Shown one piece after another: positions 32,169-39,352 of a stretch of 64,000 bases of DNA. Position 1 is the first letter of the stretch; every line of letters starts with the position of its first letter. The notes under the pieces were generated by a model. The model was given only the letters and a program-made list of their open reading frames with translations, searched no databases and was not told where the DNA came from. The DNA is from Streptomyces sp. DSM 15324 (GTDB taxonomy: Bacteria; Actinomycetota; Actinomycetes; Streptomycetales; Streptomycetaceae), in the NCBI RefSeq assembly GCF_001514285.1, contig NZ_KQ949028.1, positions 124,001-188,000 of the forward strand, read 5' to 3'. The translations under genes and the position numbers were made by a program.

Positions 32169-32189
32169 TGTACTGTACCGTACAGTTCA
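32169..32189. promoter_or_regulatory. TetR-cluster operator, site 5 (FAH operon)
   Basis: TGTACTGTACCG-TACAGTTCA, a full match on the minus strand, with an inner dyad ACTGTAC-C-GTACAGT (32172-32186). It lies 84 bases before the FAH start at 32273 and probably overlaps its promoter. Confidence 0.75.
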
Positions 32190-32272
32190 CTGATCGGGCG
32201 GCGCCGGCCGAGTCCACGCGGGCCGCACGCTGCCGAGCAGCAGAGGTTCCGGTCCGGAAGGGGAGTTGAACG

Positions 32273-33151
32273 GTGAGGATTGCCAGCTACGCAGGCCGGC
32301 TGACCATGCTGGTGGACGGCGGTGGGATCGACATCGGGGCAGCGACCGGCGGTTCGTTCCCCTCCGACGTGCTGGAGGCGCTCGAGCGCTGGGACGAGCT
32401 GAAGGACGTTGTGGCCGGGTTGCGCGAGCCGCTTGTGCATCCGGTGGATCCGGCCCTGCTGGAGGCACCGGTCCGGCTGCCCCGTCAGGTGTTCGCGATC
32501 GGGCTCAACTACCGCGATCACGCCACCGAGGCCGGCATCCAGGAGCTACCGAAGGCCCCGCCGGTCTTCACGAAGTTCCCCGTCTGTGTCACCGGTCCCG
32601 AGGCGACCGTGGCGCTGCCCAGCCCGGACGTCGACTACGAGGTCGAACTGGTGGCCGTGATCGGCCGGCGGGCCGAACACGTCGCCGAGGGCGACGCGTG
32701 GGACTACGTGGCCGGGCTGACGGTCGGTCAGGACCTGTCCGAACGGAAGGTTCAGCTGGCGGGGCCGGTACCGCAGTTCTCGCTGGGCAAGTCGTTTTCG
32801 GGTTTCGGGCCGACCGGGCCCGCCATCGTCTCGATCGACGAGTTCGCCGACCCGGGCGCTCTCGACCTGGGGTGCTCGGTGGGCGGCGAGCTTTTGCAGG
32901 CCGGCAACACCAAGGACATGATCTTCGGTGTGCCCGAGCTGATCGCACGCCTCTCGCGGGTGTGTCCGCTGTTGCCGGGGGACCTCGTCTTCACCGGCAC
33001 ACCCGCCGGGGTCGGGATGGGCCGCACGCCGCAACGGTTCATGCGTCCCGGCGACACCTTGACGAGCTTCGTCGAGTCCGTCGGAGCGATCCACACCACC
33101 TTCACCGCAGGCCCCGGCTACGGCTCCGGCAGCGCCGCATCGGAGGAATGA
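32273..33151 (+). CDS. Fumarylacetoacetate hydrolase (FAH) family protein
   Basis: A protein of 292 residues. The N-terminal cap is followed by the FAH core: NYRDHATEAG, VFTKFPVCVTGPEATVALP, VDYEVELVAVIG (metal Glu residues), AGLTVGQDLSER, and PLLPGDLVFTGTPAGVG. The family covers hydrolases, hydratases and decarboxylases of 2-oxo-dienoate ring-cleavage products, all metal-dependent. It is coupled to an extradiol-type dioxygenase one base downstream, so C-C hydrolysis or decarboxylation of the cleavage product is the natural guess. The start is GTG 32273 with AGGGGAG. A close paralogue is encoded at 61194-62042. Confidence 0.88.
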   Translation: MRIASYAGRLTMLVDGGGIDIGAATGGSFPSDVLEALERWDELKDVVAGLREPLVHPVDPALLEAPVRLPRQVFAIGLNYRDHATEAGIQELPKAPPVFTKFPVCVTGPEATVALPSPDVDYEVELVAVIGRRAEHVAEGDAWDYVAGLTVGQDLSERKVQLAGPVPQFSLGKSFSGFGPTGPAIVSIDEFADPGALDLGCSVGGELLQAGNTKDMIFGVPELIARLSRVCPLLPGDLVFTGTPAGVGMGRTPQRFMRPGDTLTSFVESVGAIHTTFTAGPGYGSGSAASEE

Positions 33152-33152
33152 G

Positions 33153-34088
33153 ATGACACTGCACGGTCTCCGGTCCATCACCATCGGCGTCCCGGACGTG
33201 CCCTCGGCGGTGGCTTACTACGTGGACTTCGGGCTCACTCACTCCTCATCCGGGAATCGCACCACCGCCCGGTTGTCGACGACGGACGGCGGGGAACAGC
33301 TCGAGCTCGTCCACGCTCCGCGCCGTCACCTGGCGTCCCTCACGGTCGGGGTGGACGACGCCGATGACCTCGACCGCGCGACCGCGTCGCTGACCCGCCT
33401 CGGGGTGGGCGTCGATCGCTCGGAGACGGCGCTGGTCACCGCCGACCCCGTGACGGGCGTCCAGGTCCGGCTGGAGGTCGCCCCGCGATTGGCCGCGGCC
33501 GGCACGCCGGCGCCGGGCTACAACGCCCCCGGGGACGTCGTGCGGGACACCAGCCGCGCCCCCGGCGTGCTGCGCGAGACCCGGGTACGGCCCCGGAAAC
33601 TCGGCCACGTCGTCTTCGGCTCCACCGATCAGCCCGCCACCGAACGGTTCTTCACCGAGGGTCTCGGGTTCAAGGTCAGCGATCGCATCCCCCCGTTCGC
33701 CGCGTTCCTGCGCTGCTCGACGGACCACCACAACGTCCTGGTCCAGCAGGCGCCGTTCCCGTTGCTGCATCACACCTCGTGGCAGGTCGACGACGTGGAC
33801 GAGGTGGGCCGCGGGGCGAGCGCGATGCTGGCCAAGGACCCGGCGCGGCACGTGTGGGGACTGGGTCGCCACCACATCGGCTCGAACTTCTTCTGGTACC
33901 TCAAGGATCCGGCCGGCAACTTCAGCGAGTATTACGCCGACATGGACTGCATCGTCGACGACCAGCTCTGGACGCCCCAGGACTGGACCGATTCCCGCGC
34001 ACTCTACAGCTGGGGTCCGCCGCCGCCGCCGTCGTTCCTGGAGCCCGAGGACCTGGCAGAACTGATGATCGGTTCGCACAGCGGGTGA
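33153..34088 (+). CDS. Two-domain VOC protein, extradiol ring-cleavage dioxygenase type
   Basis: A protein of 311 residues with two vicinal-oxygen-chelate domains. The C-terminal domain keeps the metal triad expected of type I extradiol dioxygenases: His152 (LGHVVF), His206 or 207 (LLHHTSWQVDD) and Glu259 (NFSEYYADMD), with HHIGSNFFWYLKDPAGN between. It starts one base after the FAH stop. Expected role: Fe(II)-dependent meta-cleavage of a catechol-like intermediate made by the monooxygenase at 30710. The tail WGPPPPPSFLEPEDLAELM is unusual. Confidence 0.85.
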   Translation: MTLHGLRSITIGVPDVPSAVAYYVDFGLTHSSSGNRTTARLSTTDGGEQLELVHAPRRHLASLTVGVDDADDLDRATASLTRLGVGVDRSETALVTADPVTGVQVRLEVAPRLAAAGTPAPGYNAPGDVVRDTSRAPGVLRETRVRPRKLGHVVFGSTDQPATERFFTEGLGFKVSDRIPPFAAFLRCSTDHHNVLVQQAPFPLLHHTSWQVDDVDEVGRGASAMLAKDPARHVWGLGRHHIGSNFFWYLKDPAGNFSEYYADMDCIVDDQLWTPQDWTDSRALYSWGPPPPPSFLEPEDLAELMIGSHSG

Positions 34089-34753
34089 ACCGGCCAACCG
34101 GCGCCCTGCCTTCGTGGGCCAAGGCAGCGGTCATCACGGCCGAGGGCGACCATTTCTCCGCAGGTCTCGACTTCGACGAGATGAGCGAGCGGAACGCGTT
34201 CGAGGGTGTTCATCACTCCCGTATGTGGCACGCCGCGTTCGCCAAGCTCTAGGGCAGCGGTGTGCCGGTGATCGCGGTACTCAAGGGGCCTGTCGTCGGC
34301 GGTGGCCTCGAGTTCGCCACCGCCGCCCACCTTCGGGTCGCTGAGCGGGACGGCCTTCTTCGCCCTCCCGGAGGGCGCACGCGGCCTGTTCGTAGGTGGC
34401 GGTGCGTCGGTACGGGTCTACCGCGTTGTCGGCGTGCAGCGATGACCGACTTGATGCTCACCGGCCGCCTCCTGGACGCCGAGGAGAGCCTGCGTGACGG
34501 GCTGGCGGTCTACCTCGTCGACAGCGGTCAGGGACTCGACAAGGCTTTGGAGCCGGCCAAGCAGATCGCCAACAACTCGCCTGTCATCAACTACGCGATT
34601 CTGCACGCCCTGCCGCGCATCGCCGAGACCGACCCCGAGACGGGTCTGCTGATGGAGTCGCTGATGGCCGCCGTCGCGCTGAGCAGCCCTGAAGCCAAGC
34701 AACGAGTGAACGACTTCCTGACCGGCAAGTCCACCGAGGTGGTACAGCGATGA
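34085..34753 (+). pseudogene. Broken enoyl-CoA hydratase/isomerase
   Basis: The frame opens with GTG 34085 overlapping the dioxygenase stop. It reads VNRPTGALPSWAKAAVITAEGDHFSAGLDFDEM, so part of the usual N-terminal region after the NRP motif is missing. A TAG stands at 34250 in LAFAKL*GSGVPVIAVLKGPVVGGGLEFATAAHLRVAE context. From about 34345 to 34440 the sense is in another frame (LSGTAFFALPEGARGLFVGGGASVRV) before returning as MTDLMLTGRLLDAEE. With a deletion, a stop and two frameshifts it is not functional. The beta-oxidation-like arm of the pathway has therefore lost this step. Confidence 0.85.
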
Positions 34754-36735
34754 GCGAGATGACACTCCCGACCGTCCCCGAGGTCCTCTACGAGCCGGAC
34801 CCGGAGGCCCGCGAGAAGACCCGTGTGCAGGATTACCTGCGCTGGCTGCGCGTGCAGCGCGGGCACGACTTCGCCTCCTGGGATGAACTGCGCCGCTGGT
34901 CCGTCGACAGCCTCGAAGACTTCTGGCAGAGCGTGTGGGACTACTTCGGCGTCCGGGCACATACTCCGCCGACCACGGTGCTCACGGACCGGCACATGAC
35001 CGGCGCGCGCTGGTTCCCCGGCACCACCCTGAACTACGCCGAACACTGCTTCGGACAGCCCGAGGACGCCGATCGGCCGGCGGTCATCGGCGTCTCACAG
35101 ACCCGCGACCGGGTCGAGCTCACCTTCGCGGAGCTGGCCGAGCAGGTGCGCCGGGTCCGTGCGGGGCTGCGGCGCCTGGGAGTCACCCGGGGCGACCGGG
35201 TGGCGGCCTACCTGCCAAATATGCCGGAGACGCTTGTCGCGTTCCTCGCCACTGCGAGCCTCGGCGCCATCTGGTCCGCCTGCGCCCCGGAGTTCGGCGC
35301 TCATAGCGCCATCGACCGGTTCGAGCAGATCGAGCCAAAGGTACTGTTTACCGTCGCCGGCTACACCTACGGTGAGAAGCGGATCGACAAGCGCGCCGAA
35401 GTCGCCGAACTCCGTGCCGCGCTGTCCACCGCCGAGCATGTTGTGCACGTGCCTTACGGCCCACTGACCGTCGAGGACACCCTGCCTTGGACGGGCCTCC
35501 TGGCGGACACCGACGAGCCCCTTTCTTTCGAAGCCGTACCGTTCGATCACCCCCTCTACGTTCTGTTCTCGTCCGGCACGACCGGAAAGCCCAAGGCCAT
35601 CATGCACCGCCACGGCGGCATCCTCCTCGAGCATCTCAAGAACCACTCGTTCCACTGGGACCTCGGCCCTGGCGACCGGCTGCTGTGGTTCACCACTACC
35701 GCCTGGATGATGTGGAACACGCAGGTCTCGGCGCTGCTGGTCCGCAGCGGCATCGTCATGATCGACGGCAATCCGCTCCACCCCGACCTGCGGTTCCAGT
35801 GGAAGCTGGCCGCAGAGACCGGCGCGACCTTCATGGGGGCGAGCCCCGGCTACCTCATGTCCTGCCGCAAGGAGGGCGTCCGGCCTGCCGAGGAGTTCGA
35901 CCTCTCCAGGCTGCGGCAGCTCAGCGCGGCCGGCAGTCCCTTCGCCGCCGAGGGCTTCCGCTGGGTGTACGAGCAGTTCGGCGACCGCGTGCTGCTCAAC
36001 GTGGGCTCGGGCGGGACGGACGTGTGCACCGGCCTGGTGCAGGCATCCCCTCTGCAGCCGGTCTACGCCGGTGAGATGTCCGGCCCCAGCCTGGGTGTCG
36101 ACGTGAAGGCCTTCGACGAGAAGGGCGACGTCGTCGTCGGCGAACTCGGCGAACTGGTGATCACCTCGCCGATGCCGTCCATGCCCGTGGGTTTCTGGGG
36201 CGACGAGGACGGGAGCCGGCTCCGGGCGGCCTATTTCGAGGACTTCCCCGGCGTCTTCCGGTTCGGTGACTGGTGCCGGTTCACCGAGGCAGGTTCGTGC
36301 GCCATCACCGGTCGCTCTGACGCCACCCTCAACCGAGGCGGAGTCCGCCTCGGTACCGGTGAATTCTACGGGGTCCTGGAGGACGTGCCGCTGGTGGCCG
36401 ACGCCGTCGTGGTCCACCTTGAGGACCCGCAGGGCGGTATGGGCGAGCTCATCCTCTTCGTGGTGCCGGCACCTGGAGTGAGTGTCGACGACACCGTGAA
36501 GGCGCAGCTGGCCAGAGAGATCCGCACGGCGTTGTCCCCGCGGCATGTGCCTGACCGCATCGTCCCTGTCCCCGCCGTGCCGTACAGCAGGACCGGCAAG
36601 AAGCTGGAGGTTCCGATCAAGAAGATCCTCCGTGGCGCGACCACCGACGAGGTCGCCTCGCCAGGAGTGTTGATGGAACCGAGCGCCCTCGACGCCTACG
36701 CCGCCTACGCGCGCGCCCGCGAGGAGAACCGATGA
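34750..36735 (+). CDS. Acetoacetyl-CoA synthetase (acetoacetate-CoA ligase)
   Basis: A full-length ANL-superfamily ligase of 661 residues. The N-terminal domain has the acetoacetyl-CoA synthetase look (DFWQSVWDYFGVRA, WFPGTTLNYAEHCF). The AMP-binding loop is YVLFSSGTTGKPKAIMH, followed by WFTTTAWMMWNTQVSALL, NVGSGGTDVCTG and the hinge GRSDATLNRGGVRLGTGEFY. The catalytic Lys lies in SRTGKKLEVPIKKIL. It activates acetoacetate (or a similar short oxo-acid) to its CoA ester with ATP, in the cytosol. ATG 34750 overlaps the pseudogene's stop, so its translation was coupled to a gene now broken. Confidence 0.92.
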   Translation: MSEMTLPTVPEVLYEPDPEAREKTRVQDYLRWLRVQRGHDFASWDELRRWSVDSLEDFWQSVWDYFGVRAHTPPTTVLTDRHMTGARWFPGTTLNYAEHCFGQPEDADRPAVIGVSQTRDRVELTFAELAEQVRRVRAGLRRLGVTRGDRVAAYLPNMPETLVAFLATASLGAIWSACAPEFGAHSAIDRFEQIEPKVLFTVAGYTYGEKRIDKRAEVAELRAALSTAEHVVHVPYGPLTVEDTLPWTGLLADTDEPLSFEAVPFDHPLYVLFSSGTTGKPKAIMHRHGGILLEHLKNHSFHWDLGPGDRLLWFTTTAWMMWNTQVSALLVRSGIVMIDGNPLHPDLRFQWKLAAETGATFMGASPGYLMSCRKEGVRPAEEFDLSRLRQLSAAGSPFAAEGFRWVYEQFGDRVLLNVGSGGTDVCTGLVQASPLQPVYAGEMSGPSLGVDVKAFDEKGDVVVGELGELVITSPMPSMPVGFWGDEDGSRLRAAYFEDFPGVFRFGDWCRFTEAGSCAITGRSDATLNRGGVRLGTGEFYGVLEDVPLVADAVVVHLEDPQGGMGELILFVVPAPGVSVDDTVKAQLAREIRTALSPRHVPDRIVPVPAVPYSRTGKKLEVPIKKILRGATTDEVASPGVLMEPSALDAYAAYARAREENR

Positions 36736-37148
36736 GCCGCGTCACCGTCGTCGGCACCGGACTCATCGGTGCGAGCTGGACGGCACTTTTCCTGGCCAAC
36801 GGCCACGACGTCGTCGCCCACGACCCGGGAGAAGGAGCCGAACAGCGCCTGCGGGAGAGCGTCGCCCAGGCCTGGCCGACCCTCGAGCGGCTCGGCCTGA
36901 CCGACGGTGCGTCGCCACAGCGGCTCACCTTCGCCGAGGACCTGGCCACGGCCGTCGCCGGGGCGCGGTTCGTGCAGGAGAGCGGCCCGGAGCGGATTGA
37001 CCTCGAGCAGAGGCTGTTCACCGACCTCGACGCCGCCACACCGGCGGACGTGGTCATCGCCAGCAGCTCCTCCGGGGTGACGCCAAGTCAGCTGCAGGAG
37101 ATGTGCGGCCACGCCCCGTCTTGTGCTGTGTGGTCTGGGCCTTGTTGA
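36732..37148 (+). pseudogene. Truncated 3-hydroxyacyl-CoA dehydrogenase, NAD-binding half only
   Basis: ATG 36732 overlaps the synthetase stop as ATGA. The Rossmann fold is intact (VTVVGTGLIGASWTALFLANGHDVVAHDP, FVQESGPERIDLEQRLF, DVVIASSSSGVTPSQLQEMCGHAP), but sense ends near 37108. The family would continue with a conserved HPFNPPH-like element and the C-terminal domain, together about 180 residues or more. The last 13 codons are junk. The loss is caused by a junction with a broken DUF6192-like gene on the other strand. It would have oxidised a 3-hydroxyacyl-CoA, or carnitine as in L-carnitine dehydrogenase relatives. Confidence 0.85.
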
Positions 37149-37733
37149 CCATGTGCCGGGCGGTGTCGTCCGTGACGACTCTGGCGGCCACCGCCGGACG
37201 GCGCAGCACGTCCGTGGCCACCTGGGCCGCGACCTCGTCATCGTCGGCCAGGCGATGAATGGCCGCCACCTTCTGAGCGGGTGTCTCCGGGCGGTCCGGG
37301 CGCTGCCCGACGTACTTCTTGGCCAAGTCCGTCGTCCAGCGCCGTATCTGCACCCGTTCGTCCAGCGGCGGGGCGTCGATCGCCTCGAACCGCTCGGCAT
37401 CGTCCACGATCCCGGCGAGGATGTAGTGAACCTTGTGGGAGACGCCGCGCACCGCTGGCCCGCGGGCCACCGGTGCGCGGCGAACCGGTAGCTGCGGACC
37501 GTACTCAGCGACAGCCCCAGGTCATCGGCATAGATCTGCAGCGACACGTTGACGCCGAACGGCTCCTCACCCGCCGCGGGATGCGCGCCGCCGTTGGGCT
37601 GCATCGGCTCGATCTCCAGCGCATGGTCGCCGATGGTGAACTGGATGCGCTGCATCTGCCCGACCAGTTCCCGGTCGGCGGCGGTGATCTGCTCGTAGCG
37701 TTCGCGGGATATGTGGCCGATCGTTGACGTCAC
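37105..37733 (-). pseudogene. Frameshifted, truncated DUF6192-like gene
   Basis: From GTG 37733 the frame gives TIGHISRERYEQITAADRELVGQMQRIQF, GDHALEIEPMQPNGG and LSLSTVRSYRFAAHRWP, the N-terminal part of what I recognise as a streptomycete DUF6192-type protein. Near 37460 it changes frame and continues as GVSHKVHYILAGIVDDAERFEAIDAPP, QIRRWTTDLAKKYVGQRP and VTDDTARHMVNKAQ, then ends at the junction near 37108. The frameshift falls in a 40-base near-perfect palindrome (37443-37482). Function of the family is unknown; such genes are often on mobile islands. Confidence 0.72.
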
Positions 37734-38029
37734 ACCCCTGTGTGCAAAGCGATGTGGCCGATCGGCGATGGCCGGACGCGTGCCGTCTCCCAATCCATAG
37801 CCGTCTCTCGGCTGGTTCCCGGGCGCCTGACCTCGGCTTCCCGGGTCGCCCGGTGAGGATCAGTGCCGTCCTCCGCAGCTGCCGTCGGCGGAGTGACAGC
37901 GAGCTCCCCGCAAGTTCCCAGCTTGCACCCCGCGTTTCCCCTGCTGCGCACGTCAGAGTCGGCTCGCGCACCGTGGGCCGCGGTCGCGTACGGGAGCCGC
38001 CCCACAGACCCCCACCGCCAGAGGATTCC

Positions 38030-39304
38030 ATGACATACACCAGCAGTGGCCTGCGTACCGGGCGACGCTTCGTGTCGCCGTCGCCGGCCGATGCCTCCGA
38101 CGCTGCCACCCGCACGCCGACCGTCGAGATCGTCATCCCGGTCTACAACGAGGAACGGGCGCTGCCCGGATGCATCCGCACCCTGCACGCCCGGCTGCGC
38201 GACGAGTTGCCCTACCCGTGGCAGATAACGGTGGCGGACAACGCCAGTGTCGACGGCACCCTCACCGTGGCCCAGGAGTTGGCGCAGGAGCTGCCGGGCG
38301 TCGGTGTGGTGCATATGGACCGCAAGGGCCGCGGCCTGGCCCTGCGCACCGTCTGGGGTGCCAGTGACGCCGACATCGTCGTCTACATGGACGTCGACCT
38401 GTCGACCGGCCTGGACGGACTGCTGCCGCTGATCGCTCCGCTGGCCAGCGGCCACTCCGACCTCGCCATCGGCAGCCGTCTCGCCCCAGGTGCCCGTACG
38501 GTGCGCGGTCCGCGCCGCGAGTTCATCTCCCGCTGCTACAACGGGCTGATCCGGCTCACCCACGGCGCCCGCTTCACCGACGCCCAGTGCGGATTCAAGG
38601 CCGCCCGCACCGAGGTCCTGCGCCCGCTGCTGACCAAGACCCGGGACGACGCCTGGTTCTTCGACACCGAACTGCTGCTGCTCGCCGAGCACAACGGGTT
38701 GCGGATCCACGAGGTGCCCGTGGACTGGGTGGAGGACGTCGACACCCGCGTCGACGTCGTCGGCACCGCCACCGACGACCTCAAGGGGCTGTGGCGCATG
38801 GCCCGGTTGAAGGCGTCAGGGGCGGCACGGGTGCCGGTGCCGAGCCGTCCGGAGCCGGCGGCCGAACACCCGGACGCGGTGCTCGCACCGGATGCCGCAC
38901 GTGCCCAACTCGCTTGGCAGATCGGCTGCTTCGTCGCCATCGGCATCGCGTCGACCGCCGGACAGGCCCTGCTGTACTGGCTGTTGCGCGGCTGGTGGCC
39001 GCCCGTCCTGGCCAACTTCGTCTCCCTGCTGGTGCTCACGCTCCTCAACACCGAGGCCAATCGCCGTCTCACCTTCCGCTATGCAGCGCCCGACGTCGGC
39101 GCCCGTCGCGCCCACCTGAGCGCCGGAGCCCTGTTCGTCCTCGGCTACCTGGTGACCTCCGGTGCGGTGCTGCTGTTCCGGGACGCGGAGCCCGACGCGT
39201 CGGCGGGCGCCGAGACCTTGGTGCTGGCCGTCTCCTCGGTCCTGGTGACCGGTGTCCGCTTCCTGGTGCTGCGGCTGGCCGTGTTCCGCCGTCGCACGTC
39301 CTGA
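38030..39304 (+). CDS. GT2 glycosyltransferase fused to a GtrA-like membrane domain
   Basis: A protein of 424 residues. The N-terminal GT2 domain has VEIVIPVYNEERAL, TVADNASVDGTLTVA and VVYMDVDLSTGLDGL (DxD-type), and resembles dolichol-phosphate mannose synthases. The C-terminal 130 residues contain four helices of the GtrA family (WQIGCFVAIGIASTAGQALLYWLL onward). Expected role: making polyprenyl-phosphate-linked hexose at the inner face and helping flip it. The next gene encodes a membrane transferase likely to use it. The start is ATG 38030; the 296 bases upstream (37734-38029) show no gene and presumably hold the promoter. Confidence 0.88.
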   Translation: MTYTSSGLRTGRRFVSPSPADASDAATRTPTVEIVIPVYNEERALPGCIRTLHARLRDELPYPWQITVADNASVDGTLTVAQELAQELPGVGVVHMDRKGRGLALRTVWGASDADIVVYMDVDLSTGLDGLLPLIAPLASGHSDLAIGSRLAPGARTVRGPRREFISRCYNGLIRLTHGARFTDAQCGFKAARTEVLRPLLTKTRDDAWFFDTELLLLAEHNGLRIHEVPVDWVEDVDTRVDVVGTATDDLKGLWRMARLKASGAARVPVPSRPEPAAEHPDAVLAPDAARAQLAWQIGCFVAIGIASTAGQALLYWLLRGWWPPVLANFVSLLVLTLLNTEANRRLTFRYAAPDVGARRAHLSAGALFVLGYLVTSGAVLLFRDAEPDASAGAETLVLAVSSVLVTGVRFLVLRLAVFRRRTS

Positions 39305-39352
39305 ATCCCCGTCCCCTGATCCCCGTATGACCTCCTGAGAGTGAATCCCGCC

